Below are positions 16,901-25,182 of a DNA stretch of 64,000 nt, in pieces. Numbering within the stretch: position 1 is the stretch's first letter; the number at the start of each line of letters is the position of its first letter. The notes below the pieces were generated by a model. It saw only the letters and a list, made by a program, of their open reading frames with translations. It made no database searches and was not told where the DNA came from. Where the stretch lies: positions 124,001-188,000 of the forward strand of contig JADKFD010000001.1 in NCBI GenBank assembly GCA_016717705.1, read 5' to 3'. The stretch is from Rhodanobacteraceae bacterium (lineage in GTDB: Bacteria; Pseudomonadota; Gammaproteobacteria; Xanthomonadales; SZUA-5). Both the position numbers and the translations under genes were made by a program.

Positions 16901-16904
16901 GGCC

Positions 16905-17495
16905 TCAGTCGCCCATCTGGCGCTGACGATGTTCCCAGCGCTCTTGCGCATCCAGGCACATGGTGGCGATCGGCCGCGCCTCGAGACGCTCCAGACCGAT
17001 TTCTTCGTCGGTCTCCTCGCAATAGCCGTAGCGGCCGTCTTCGAGACGCTTGAGCGCCTTGTCGATCTTGCCGATCAGCTTGCGGTATCGATCGCGCGTG
17101 CGCAGTTCCAGCGAATTTTCGGTCTCGCGCGTGGCGCGTTCGGCTTCGTCGCCGACGTCGCGCACTTCATCGCGCAGGTTCTCGATGGTCTGCTGCGATT
17201 CCTCGATCAGTTCCTGGCGCCAGATCAGCAGTTTGCGGCGGAAATACTCGACGTGCTCCGCGCACATGTACTCTTCGTCTGCGCGCGGGCGATAGCCGCT
17301 GGGCAGGTCGACCTTGGCCACATAACCGATCGGCAACGGCAGGTCAGCCGGACTGACGAAAACGCCATTGCGCGATCCTGCAGCGGAGGTGACGCTGCGC
17401 GTGGCAGCAGCACTTTTTGCAGCCGTGCGAGCGGTCTTGACCGGGGCTTCGGCAGCGCCCTGAGTCACCTTGGTCTTGGCTTTGGAAGTCGCCAT
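16905..17495 (-). CDS. dksA: RNA polymerase-binding transcription factor DksA, Cys-poor type
   Basis: 196 residues. Binds the RNA polymerase secondary channel and works with ppGpp. The order is an Ala/Thr/Lys-rich N-terminal extension (1-50), a coiled coil (about 80-140, including the DEAERAT tip region) and a C-terminal zinc-finger-like domain GYCEETDEEIGLERLEARPI...MCLDAQE. The zinc site reads C-X2-T-X17-C-X2-A: two of the four cysteines of classical DksA are missing. This is the pattern described for Pseudomonas DksA2, which acts without zinc. No second dksA is in the window. Convergent with the sufE operon across a REP pair. Confidence 0.93.
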   Translation of the reverse strand: MATSKAKTKVTQGAAEAPVKTARTAAKSAAATRSVTSAAGSRNGVFVSPADLPLPIGYVAKVDLPSGYRPRADEEYMCAEHVEYFRRKLLIWRQELIEESQQTIENLRDEVRDVGDEAERATRETENSLELRTRDRYRKLIGKIDKALKRLEDGRYGYCEETDEEIGLERLEARPIATMCLDAQERWEHRQRQMGD

Positions 17496-17767
17496 TTCGA
17501 TTGATCCCTCGTCGAATTCGGGTCGCGCCGGTCACAGTACCCAGATGCCGGGGCGCCGCAAAGCAAGCCGAGCTATATAACCCAAGCCCATGACAGCGGC
17601 AAGCTCGACCCGCCTGACGGTGTGTTCCGTGGCTTTTGCCAGAGCCGCGTACGCCACTATCATGGGCGTCGCAGCGACACCCATGGCGACACCGCGCCCG
17701 CCAGTTTGTCGCGCGACGGACCGGGTGCCGCGGCGCCATCCCGAAGTTGAATCCTGAGCGATCACGC

Positions 17768-18040
17768 ATGAGCATGAACAGCCCCACGGTCCACCTTGGC
17801 GACAATGTCGTCGCCCAGGTTCTTGATGGGCAGATGGTGCTGCTGGACACCAGCGGCGGCCATTATTTCGAACTCAACGCAAGCGGCACGGTGATGCTTG
17901 AGCAGTTGCTGGCCGGCGCCAGTCACGCCGAGGTCGCCGCCGCGGTCGAGCGCAAGTTCCTGGTCACCAGCGAGCGCGTGAAGGCCGATCTGGACGCACT
18001 GCTGCTGACCCTGCGCGAGGCCGGCCTGATCAAGGGCTGA
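17768..18040 (+). CDS. PqqD-family peptide chaperone-like protein, stand-alone
   Basis: 90 residues. The fold is recognisable from VLDGQMVLLDTSGGHYFELN (strand-turn-strand) and GTVMLEQLLAGASHAEVAAAV followed by DLDALLLTLREAGLI. PqqD-like proteins bind the leader peptide of ribosomally made peptides and deliver it to a modifying enzyme, or act as a domain of it. No radical SAM enzyme, protease or precursor-like ORF is beside it, so the partner is unknown. Intergenic space to dksA (17496-17767) holds no gene I could support. ATG at 17768 was chosen over the next ATG six bases on. Confidence 0.8.
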   Translation: MSMNSPTVHLGDNVVAQVLDGQMVLLDTSGGHYFELNASGTVMLEQLLAGASHAEVAAAVERKFLVTSERVKADLDALLLTLREAGLIKG

Positions 18041-18059
18041 GGCCGTTTCGCTGCCGTCG

Positions 18060-18881
18060 TCAGCCGCGCGGCGGCCCGCGGGGGGGGGGGGGGGCGCCCG
18101 CCCGCGCATCAGCCACCGCCAACCGCCCACCCGCGTAGAACTGCGCCGTCAGCCGCGCCACATCGGGGTAGGCCGCCGCCAAGAGTTGCGGCGCCAGGAA
18201 ATGGTATTCGCTGACCACTGCGAAGAACTCTTCGGGCGCGCTGGCGGCGTAGGGATCGATGGCGGCCTGATGGTCATCGCGGTCGACCTGTGCGCACAGA
18301 TGGTCATACGCCGCGCGGAAGACCTGCGCCCAGTGCCTGCCGTCGATGCTGCGAGGCAGCGGCGGCGCGCCGTCGGCGCCGCCACTTCGCGCATCCAGCT
18401 TGTGCGCGATTTCGTGGACTACCACGTTCTGCAGATCGTCCGGCTCGGACAGGTCCAGGCACAGGTCCTGCCATGACAGGATCAGCGGTCCGTTGTCCCA
18501 GGACTCGCCGGCCAGGTCTTCGTCCCACTCGTGGACCACGCCGGTGTCTTCGTCGTCATGCGCACGGCGCGCACGAAAGGCGCCAGGATAGACAATCACT
18601 TCGCGCCAGCCCGACAGCCAGTGATAGCCGAGATTCAGCACCGGCCAACACGCCAGTTGCGCGATGGTCGTGCGCATGGCGCCGTCGACTTCCAGCCCAT
18701 GGGCTCCGGCAAAGTGCTTGTCGGCGAGGAAGCGCCCCGTGTAATCACGCAGGCGCTGGTGCGCCTCGATATCCAGCAGCGCCAGACTCGGCAGGACCTC
18801 GATGGTTCTTGCGAAGGCTTGCGCATCGGGTTCCACCCGCCGCTGGAATCGTCGCCGCCACCACGAGATCACTGGGTTCAC
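18060..18881 (-). CDS. mtfA: MtfA-family zinc peptidase (M90)
   Basis: 273 residues. MtfA in E. coli binds Mlc and affects glucose-PTS expression; the protein is a zinc peptidase. The active site VVHEIAHKLDARSG shows HExxH, followed by the conserved FFAVVSEYHF block. The C-terminus (after about residue 255) reads through a run of 15 G (18080-18094) as Pro-rich sequence, so the last residues are doubtful. Start is ATG giving MNPVISWWRRRFQRR, as in relatives. Confidence 0.9.
   Translation of the reverse strand: MNPVISWWRRRFQRRVEPDAQAFARTIEVLPSLALLDIEAHQRLRDYTGRFLADKHFAGAHGLEVDGAMRTTIAQLACWPVLNLGYHWLSGWREVIVYPGAFRARRAHDDEDTGVVHEWDEDLAGESWDNGPLILSWQDLCLDLSEPDDLQNVVVHEIAHKLDARSGGADGAPPLPRSIDGRHWAQVFRAAYDHLCAQVDRDDHQAAIDPYAASAPEEFFAVVSEYHFLAPQLLAAAYPDVARLTAQFYAGGRLAVADARAGAPPPPRGPPRG
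18080..18094. other. Run of 15 consecutive G
   Basis: A 15-base G homopolymer in GC-saturated sequence between pqqD and the mtfA 3' end. Runs this long are exceptional in such genomes and suggest a sequencing artefact. It makes the mtfA C-terminus uncertain. Confidence 0.7.
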
Positions 18882-18938
18882 TCTGCAGATTTCGGCCCAG
18901 CCCGGAGTCTATGCCGACTCCACGAGCCGAAATCCGGC

Positions 18939-19163
18939 TTATTTGAACGCGCCGGGCAGGAACGAATGCCACTCGAGACTGGCGTTGGTGCTGCTGCCGC
19001 CGCCGTCCGATTGCCCGCCATTGACGCTGGTGGCAATGGCAGCGATGTCGGTGACGCAGACCTCGGGCGATGAGTTGGACGATTGACTGTAGACGCCAAC
19101 TACTCCCAGTACGGCGTAGACCGCCAGTACCAGGAAACTGAAACGAATCCGCTTGGAGTTCAT
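18939..19163 (-). CDS. Small secreted or membrane-anchored protein of unknown function
   Basis: 74 residues. Clear Shine-Dalgarno AGAGGTGAG 2 bases before the ATG supports a real gene. The N-terminus (SKRIRFSFLVLAVYAVLGVV) is a signal peptide or anchor. The remaining 45 or so residues are Ser/Gly/Asn-rich with one Cys (SPEVCVTDIAAIATSVNGGQ) and end LEWHSFLPGAFK. I recognise no family. It lies between mtfA and the FakA-FakB gene. Could be a secreted peptide; a precursor for the nearby PqqD-like protein is not excluded but nothing shows it. Confidence 0.7.
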   Translation of the reverse strand: MNSKRIRFSFLVLAVYAVLGVVGVYSQSSNSSPEVCVTDIAAIATSVNGGQSDGGGSSTNASLEWHSFLPGAFK

Positions 19164-19412
19164 GACTCACCTCTTCGAGCATCTGGCTCGTGCCGGTATT
19201 CGCACGATTCGTGCCAGCTACGAGACTAGCGGCGGCGACATGAACAAACAGTGGCGAATCCATGAAATGCACGCGGCACGCGCCGAATGGAAACTCGCGC
19301 GACCGTTGCGGCGATACCACGGCGTCCGCCTGCGTACACCGAAGTGTCCGGCCGCGGACACATTGCACTGCAGCACGACCGCAGCCCGCTGCCTATATAT
19401 GCTCCGTGGTCT

Positions 19413-21245
19413 ATGCAAGCCGTAGCCGACTGGCCGATCCCCATCGTTTTCGAGCGCCTCAGCGGTGCGCGCCTCAAGGGTGCGCTGATCGCGGGCGCCG
19501 GGCGCGTGTTGTCCCGGCGCGACGACCTCAACCGGATCAACGTGTTTCCGGTTCCGGACGGGGATACCGGCACCAACCTCGCCTTCACCATGCTGGCGGT
19601 GTTGAAGACGGCGCGACGCTTGCGCGGCGCCGATGTCGGCACCGTGCTCGGACGCGTTGCGCGCGAGGCAATCGACGGCGCTCGCGGCAACTCCGGCGCC
19701 ATTCTTGCGCAGTTCTTCCAGGGCCTGGCCGAGGCGCTCGGCCGCTGCACTGAGGTCAATGCGCGCGAATTGGCGGACGCCGCCGGCGGTGCGGCGCGCG
19801 CCGCCCGTGCCTGCCTCGCCGACCCGCGCGAAGGCACCATGCTCAGCGTGATTTCGGACTTTGCCACCGAGATGGCGGGTCAAGTCGAGGCCGGCGTCGC
19901 CGATCTCAGGGAGCTGTTTACGCGAGCACTTGTGCGCGCGCGCCAATCCTTGGCGAATACACCCAACCAGTTGCCCGTGTTGCGCGCCGCGGGTGTCGTC
20001 GATGCCGGCGCAGCGGGCTTTGTCGATTTCCTCGAGGGTGTGCAGGATTTCATCGAACATGGCCGCAGTGCGCTCAGGGTAGCGCCGGACGCGCACGACA
20101 GCGACCACGGCGAGCACGATGAGGTCCACCTGGAGGCGGTCGAGAACGCCAGCATCTATCGCTACTGCAGCGAGTGCGTACTGACCGGCCAGGATCTGGA
20201 TCTGACGCGCGTGCGCGCGGCGCTGTCCGCGCTGGCGCTGGACTCGCTGGTGGTAGCCGGCGGCCGTGATCGAGTGCGCGTGCATGCGCACATCGACCGG
20301 CCCATCCAGCTGTTCGAGACCTTGGCCGCGCTGGCCAGCGTGACCCAACGCAAGGCCGACGACATCCAGGCACAGACCAAGCTGCGGGCTGCGCCGTTCC
20401 AGCGTGTGCGCGTGGTCACCGACTCGGCTGGCGACGTGCCTGCGAGCGAGGCCGAGCGCCTCGGCATCACCGTGGTGCCGGTGCGCATCAATTTTGGCGA
20501 CGACGACTATCTCGACCGCATCACGCTGTCGCCGCGCGAGATGTACGCCCGCCTGAGAGTGGACCCGACGCCGCCACGCACCTCGCAGCCGCCGCCCGGC
20601 GACTTCCGGCGCGCTTTCGACCTGGTGCTCGCGCACTGCGAGCGACTGGTGTCGGTCGAACTGTCGAGCCGCCTGTCCGGCACCTTCCAGGCGGCACAGA
20701 CCGCGGCGCGCGAGAGCGGTCGCGAGCGCATCGAGGTCGTCGACACCCGCAACGCGGCCTCCGGTCAGGGGCTGATCACCATGGTTGCGGCCGAATGCGC
20801 CGCCGCTGGCGGCGACGCCGCCGCGGTGGCCGCCGCCGCGCGCGAAGCGATGACACGCACGCGCACCTTCGCGTTGATCCGCGATCTGCGCTACGGCGTC
20901 AAGGGCGGCCGCCTGCCCAAGGCCGCCGAGACCATCGCCCGCTGGTTCGGACTGACCGTGCTGATCGCCGACAAGCAGGGACTGGTGCGGCCGTTCTCCG
21001 CGCTGATCGGCAAACACCGGCTGATCGAGCGCTTCGCGGCGGTCGTCGCGCGGCGCATTCCCGAGCACTCCAGTTGCCGCGCAGTGGTTGGCCATTGCGA
21101 TGCCGGCGATGACGCCGCACGCCTGGCGGCCGTCCTGCGCGAAGTCTTCCCGAAACTCGGCAAGGTCTGGGTGGTGGAGACCGGACCGGCGATCGGCGTG
21201 CACGCAGGACCGGGATCGCTGGTGATCGGGTTGCAGTGGCGGTGA
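19413..21245 (+). CDS. Fused DhaL (FakA)-DegV (FakB) fatty acid kinase
   Basis: 610 residues. Residues 1-320 resemble FakA: NVFPVPDGDTGTNLAFT binds Mg-ATP via the aspartates, ARGNSGAILAQFF is the second dihydroxyacetone-kinase motif, and IYRYCSECVLTG marks the middle domain. Residues 333-610 are a DegV/FakB fatty-acid-binding domain (RVVTDSAGDVPAS, PRTSQPPPGDF, SSRLSGTFQAA, RYGVKGGRLPK). In Firmicutes, separate FakA and FakB convert fatty acid to acyl-phosphate. Here both are one chain. It overlaps plsY, which consumes acyl-phosphate. The ATG at 19413 was chosen over a longer open frame; a TATAT-rich -10-like box sits about 20 bases upstream. Confidence 0.88.
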   Translation: MQAVADWPIPIVFERLSGARLKGALIAGAGRVLSRRDDLNRINVFPVPDGDTGTNLAFTMLAVLKTARRLRGADVGTVLGRVAREAIDGARGNSGAILAQFFQGLAEALGRCTEVNARELADAAGGAARAARACLADPREGTMLSVISDFATEMAGQVEAGVADLRELFTRALVRARQSLANTPNQLPVLRAAGVVDAGAAGFVDFLEGVQDFIEHGRSALRVAPDAHDSDHGEHDEVHLEAVENASIYRYCSECVLTGQDLDLTRVRAALSALALDSLVVAGGRDRVRVHAHIDRPIQLFETLAALASVTQRKADDIQAQTKLRAAPFQRVRVVTDSAGDVPASEAERLGITVVPVRINFGDDDYLDRITLSPREMYARLRVDPTPPRTSQPPPGDFRRAFDLVLAHCERLVSVELSSRLSGTFQAAQTAARESGRERIEVVDTRNAASGQGLITMVAAECAAAGGDAAAVAAAAREAMTRTRTFALIRDLRYGVKGGRLPKAAETIARWFGLTVLIADKQGLVRPFSALIGKHRLIERFAAVVARRIPEHSSCRAVVGHCDAGDDAARLAAVLREVFPKLGKVWVVETGPAIGVHAGPGSLVIGLQWR

Positions 21246-21886
21246 TTTTGTTAGCCAAACTGATCGCCAGCTACCTGATCGGCAGCATCGTCGGCAGCCT
21301 GCTGCTCGGCAAGCTCAACGGTGTCGACATCCGCAACCAGGGCAGCGGCAACGCCGGCGCCACCAACGCGCTGCGCACGCAGGGCAAGGCCTTTGCGCTG
21401 GGCACCGCACTGATCGACTTCGGCAAGGGCGTGTTCGCCGCGGCGGTGATCGCGCCGATCGGCTGGTCGGCCGGCGGCGGCTTGTCGTTGATCGAGACCC
21501 AGCTGGCCTGCGGACTGGCCGCGGCACTTGGTCATTGCTATCCACTGTTCCACGGTTTTCGCGGCGGCAAGGGCGCCGGCACCCTGTTTGGCATGCTCGC
21601 CTGGCTGTTCCCCTGGGTGGCGCTGGCCATGCTCGGGCTGTGGCTGCTGGTATTGACCACCACCGGTTACGTCGGTCTGGGCACGGTGATCGCGGGCATC
21701 GCGTTTCCGATCGCACTGTATCTGATGCAGGGATGGCCCGGCGCGATCCTGATGGGACTGGCTGTCGGCGCAGCGCTGCTGCTGATCTTCACCCACCGCA
21801 GCAACCTGGCGCGCTTGCGCGCCGGGACCGAGCACCGCTTCGAGCGCGCACGGGTGCTGGCGCGCGTGGTGGGCAAGAAAGCCTGA
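21236..21886 (+). CDS. plsY: Glycerol-3-phosphate acyltransferase PlsY
   Basis: 216 residues, GTG start overlapping the fused kinase gene by 10 bases. An integral membrane enzyme moving an acyl group from acyl-phosphate to glycerol 3-phosphate. The three PlsY loops are visible: GSGNAGATNALRT, FRGGKGAGT with the catalytic region, and FTHRSNLARLRAGTEHR. Hydrophobic segments alternate as expected. No PlsX is in the window, so the acyl-phosphate supply here may include the kinase upstream. Confidence 0.96.
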   Translation: MAVILLAKLIASYLIGSIVGSLLLGKLNGVDIRNQGSGNAGATNALRTQGKAFALGTALIDFGKGVFAAAVIAPIGWSAGGGLSLIETQLACGLAAALGHCYPLFHGFRGGKGAGTLFGMLAWLFPWVALAMLGLWLLVLTTTGYVGLGTVIAGIAFPIALYLMQGWPGAILMGLAVGAALLLIFTHRSNLARLRAGTEHRFERARVLARVVGKKA

Positions 21887-21965
21887 TTCGCGCCCCCATT
21901 GCCTTCAGCCTAGCGTCGTCTACCGCAATGATTGGATGGCGCAGCCAAGCCGCTAGTCTTCCCCC

Positions 21966-22745
21966 ATGCCCGACCCCACCCCACTCGATGCCGACGAAAT
22001 CGCGCGCCACGCCGCGTTCGAGATCGAAGTTCACGACCTGATCGAGTCGACGCAGACGCGCGCCCGCGAGCGCGTGCAGTCCGGCGCGCGCGGCGCGGCG
22101 GCGGTGATCGCCGATGCTCAGAGTGGCGGCCGTGGCCAGCGCGGGCGCCGCTGGCAATCGCCTGCGGGCGCGGCTGTCTACCTGACGCTGATCTGGCCCA
22201 GCGCACGCAAGGTCGCCGGGCTGGCCGGTCTGTCGCTGGTGGTCGGGCTGGCCGTGCGCGCCATGCTGGCGAACTGGCAGCTCGACGCGCGGCTGAAATG
22301 GCCCAACGATGTCTGGATCGATGAGCGCAAACTCGCCGGCATCCTGATCGAAGTGCTCGCCGATCGGCATCATTGCCATGCCCTGATCGGCATCGGGTTG
22401 AACCTCGCTCTGCCGCCGGCGGCGACGGCTGCAATCGACCAGCCCTGGGTCGATCTGAAACAGTTGCTGCAGCCTGCGCCCTCGCGCAATGTGGTGATCG
22501 GCGCCCTGCTTTCCCGATTGCACGAATACCTGATGCGCTTCGAACAAACCGGCTTCGCCGGCTTCCACGACGAGTGGCGACGTGCCGACGCGCTCGCCGG
22601 GCGCGCCATCTGGCTGCTCGAAGCCGACGGGCCGGTGCCAGCGCAGGCGCTGGGTGTGGATACCATCGGTAGACTCTTTGTCGACGTCGGCGGGCAGCAG
22701 CGCAAGCTCAGCGCCGGCGAGATCAGCATCCGCCTGCATCCATGA
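21966..22745 (+). CDS. birA: Biotin-protein ligase, short form
   Basis: 259 residues. Activates biotin with ATP and attaches it to carboxyl-carrier proteins. The catalytic block GGRGQRGRRWQSP, the LKWPNDVWIDERKLAGIL region and IGIGLNLALPP are canonical. There is no N-terminal helix-turn-helix, so it is a ligase without the repressor domain of E. coli BirA. Followed closely by coaX (11 bases), a pairing found widely in bacteria. Confidence 0.95.
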   Translation: MPDPTPLDADEIARHAAFEIEVHDLIESTQTRARERVQSGARGAAAVIADAQSGGRGQRGRRWQSPAGAAVYLTLIWPSARKVAGLAGLSLVVGLAVRAMLANWQLDARLKWPNDVWIDERKLAGILIEVLADRHHCHALIGIGLNLALPPAATAAIDQPWVDLKQLLQPAPSRNVVIGALLSRLHEYLMRFEQTGFAGFHDEWRRADALAGRAIWLLEADGPVPAQALGVDTIGRLFVDVGGQQRKLSAGEISIRLHP

Positions 22746-22755
22746 GACCCGTTCA

Positions 22756-23496
22756 ATGACATCGAAACTCTTGCTGGACCTGGGAAACAGTCGATTGAAG
22801 TGGGCGCTCGATCAGGATGGCGCGCTCACGGCCGGCGATCCGATCACGCACACGCCGGATGGCTTGGGCGACCTGAGCCCGCTGTGGGCCGCCGTCGGCA
22901 CGCTGCAATCGGCGTGGATTTCCTCCACTGCGCTGAGCTTGACACCCGTGCTGGCCGCCGCGATCTCCGCCCGTTTCGGTTGCCCGACCCGCGTGTTTGT
23001 CTCGCCCAAGCAGGCGCTCGGCATCCGCAGTGCCTATGACCAGCCGCACACCCTGGGCAGTGATCGCTTTCTGGCGATGGCCGGCGCCCGCGCGCAGGTC
23101 AAGGGCGCATTCCTGGTTGCCGATGCCGGCACGGCGCTGACCCTGGACATGGTGGATGACACCGGCCAGCACCTCGGCGGTCTGATCGCGCCCGGCCCGG
23201 TGCTGATGCGCGAAGCGCTGCAACGCGGCACCGACGGTGTGCGCACCGGCGAGGTCATGCGTGTGCGCGAGTTCGCCCGCAACACCGACGATGCCGTGTG
23301 GAGCGGCGGCGCGCTGGCCTGCAGCGCGCTGATCGGCCACGCCTGGCGCCACGGCGCGCTCGGCGTCGGCGGCGATGTGGCGCTGCTGCTCTGCGGCGGC
23401 TCCCTGCCCTTGCTGGAAGCGCAGATCAGTATTCCGCACCGCGTGCTGCCCAATCTGGTGCTGGAGGGATTGGCGCAGTGGGCGCGGGGCGACTAG
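22756..23496 (+). CDS. coaX: Type III pantothenate kinase
   Basis: 246 residues. First step of coenzyme A synthesis. The ASKHA signature starts at LLLDLGNSRLKWAL. The core ADAGTALTLDMVD, HLGGLIAPGPVLM and LLLCGGSLPLL are as expected. Located 11 bases after birA, so probably one operon. Confidence 0.96.
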   Translation: MTSKLLLDLGNSRLKWALDQDGALTAGDPITHTPDGLGDLSPLWAAVGTLQSAWISSTALSLTPVLAAAISARFGCPTRVFVSPKQALGIRSAYDQPHTLGSDRFLAMAGARAQVKGAFLVADAGTALTLDMVDDTGQHLGGLIAPGPVLMREALQRGTDGVRTGEVMRVREFARNTDDAVWSGGALACSALIGHAWRHGALGVGGDVALLLCGGSLPLLEAQISIPHRVLPNLVLEGLAQWARGD

Positions 23497-23694
23497 GAGG
23501 CGAAGCGAACGTGGCAGGCGATCGCTCGTTCCGCAGCCGACCAAGGGCGGGGCGCCACCGGCTTCGGGGGAAGCGCGAGTTGCCCCTCGGCCCTCTCCCC
23601 GGCCGTGCTAAATCAGCAACGCCGAGCAGGCAACCCGGCCTCCCACCCTCACCCCGCTCAGCAAGCAGAGCGCGATAATGCAGGCGACGCCACG
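23497..23694. other. Intergenic stretch, no gene seen
   Basis: 198 bases between coaX and dihydroorotase. Proline-rich translations only; no Shine-Dalgarno, terminator hairpin or repeat of the window's families was recognised. Confidence 0.4.
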
Positions 23695-25041
23695 ATGGAC
23701 ATCCCCATGGTCAACCACCTGATCGTCAATGCCCGGCTGGTCAACGAGGGCCGCGTGTTCGATGCCGACTTGCGCATCCGCTCCGGGCGTATCGCGGAAA
23801 TTGGACCGAGTCTGGGTGCGCGGCCGGATGAGGCGGTGTTCGACGCCGCCGGGCGCTGCCTGATGCCCGGGATGATCGACGACCAGGTGCATTTCCGCGA
23901 ACCGGGCCTGACCCACAAGGGCGACATCGGCACGGAGTCGCGTGCGGCGGTGGCCGGCGGCATCACCAGCTACATGGAAATGCCGAACACCTCGCCGTGG
24001 ACCGGCAGCATGGACATGATCGGCGAGAAGTGCGCGCGCGCCGCACAGACTTCGCTGGCCAACTACGCCTTTTACCTCGGCGCCACCAACGACAATCTCG
24101 ATGACGTCGCGCGCGCCGACGAGCACGGCGTGGCCGGCATCAAGGTGTTCATGGGCGCCTCGACCGGCAACATGCTGGTCGACAACCCCGAGGTGCTCGA
24201 CGCGATCTTCCGTGTCGCACCGTGCCTGATCGCCACGCATTGCGAAGATACGCCGACGATCAACGCCAATCTCGCCCGTTTTCGCGAGCAATATGGCGAC
24301 GACATCCCGCCCGACGCGCATCCGGATATCCGCTCGCGCGAGGCCTGCATGACATCCACACTGCTGGCGATGGAACTGGCGCGGCGCCACGATGCGCGCC
24401 TGCATGTGTTGCATATCAGCACGGCCGAGGAACTGGAACTGTTCGCGCCGGGGGACAGCGCCGGCAAGCGCATCACCGCCGAGACCTGTCTGCACTTCCT
24501 GCACTTCGATCGCCGCGACTATGCGCGCAAGGGCAATCTGATCAAGTGCAATCCGGCGCTGAAAGAGCCGCGCGACCGGGAGGCGCTGCTGGCAGCGGTC
24601 AAGGATGGCCGCATCGATGTCCTCGCCACCGATCACGCGCCGCACCTGCTCAGCGAGAAAGGCGCGAAATACGACAAGGCGGCAGCCGGCCTGCCACTGG
24701 TGCAATTTGCCCTGCCGCTGGTGCTCGAGCGCTATTTCGACGGCGCTTTCGATCTGCCGCTGATCGTCGAAAAATGCGCGCACAACCCGGCGCGCCTGTT
24801 TGGCGTGCGTAACCGCGGCTTCCTGCGTGAAGGCTTCCAGGCCGACCTGGTCTTGATCGACCTCGACCGGGAAAATCTGGTGCGCCGCGAGGACATCATC
24901 AATCGCTGCGGTTGGTCGCCATTCGAAGGCGATCGCTTCCGTTCGACGGTGTCCGCGACCTGGGTCAACGGCCATCTGGTGTATCGCGATGGGCAGCTGG
25001 ATGACCGCTTGCTGGGCCAGCGGCTGGAGTTTGAGCGATGA
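23695..25041 (+). CDS. pyrC: Dihydroorotase, type I
   Basis: 448 residues. Ring closure of carbamoyl-aspartate in pyrimidine synthesis. Zinc ligands and motifs: DDQVHFREPGLTHKGD, the carbamylated-lysine region GIKVFMGASTGNML, ATHCEDTP, LHVLHISTAEEL, and VLATDHAPHLLSEKGA. The size and motifs fit the amidohydrolase-like long form rather than the short E. coli PyrC. ATG at 23695 taken; the second ATG at 23707 is equally plausible. Confidence 0.9.
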   Translation: MDIPMVNHLIVNARLVNEGRVFDADLRIRSGRIAEIGPSLGARPDEAVFDAAGRCLMPGMIDDQVHFREPGLTHKGDIGTESRAAVAGGITSYMEMPNTSPWTGSMDMIGEKCARAAQTSLANYAFYLGATNDNLDDVARADEHGVAGIKVFMGASTGNMLVDNPEVLDAIFRVAPCLIATHCEDTPTINANLARFREQYGDDIPPDAHPDIRSREACMTSTLLAMELARRHDARLHVLHISTAEELELFAPGDSAGKRITAETCLHFLHFDRRDYARKGNLIKCNPALKEPRDREALLAAVKDGRIDVLATDHAPHLLSEKGAKYDKAAAGLPLVQFALPLVLERYFDGAFDLPLIVEKCAHNPARLFGVRNRGFLREGFQADLVLIDLDRENLVRREDIINRCGWSPFEGDRFRSTVSATWVNGHLVYRDGQLDDRLLGQRLEFER

Positions 25042-25182
25042 GCCGGGAAGCCAGCGGGTCGAGGTCACGTGGCCGCGCGGCCAACGTGACTTGAGCATCG
25101 GCACGGGCACGAGGCAGCGCCTGCGGCGAGCACGTCTACCAATCGGTGCGGCCGTTGTCTGGGTGCCCCGGCCCCGAGCCTG

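Noticed and set aside
17532..17765. 77-residue minus ORF between dksA and the PqqD-like gene
   Set aside because: No Shine-Dalgarno sequence, no family, arginine-rich N-terminus. A small gene cannot be excluded.
19218..21203. Long minus-strand ORF opposite the FakA-FakB gene
   Set aside because: Mirror frame of a clearly homologous gene with high-GC third positions; its translation is Arg/Gln/His-rich with no motif.
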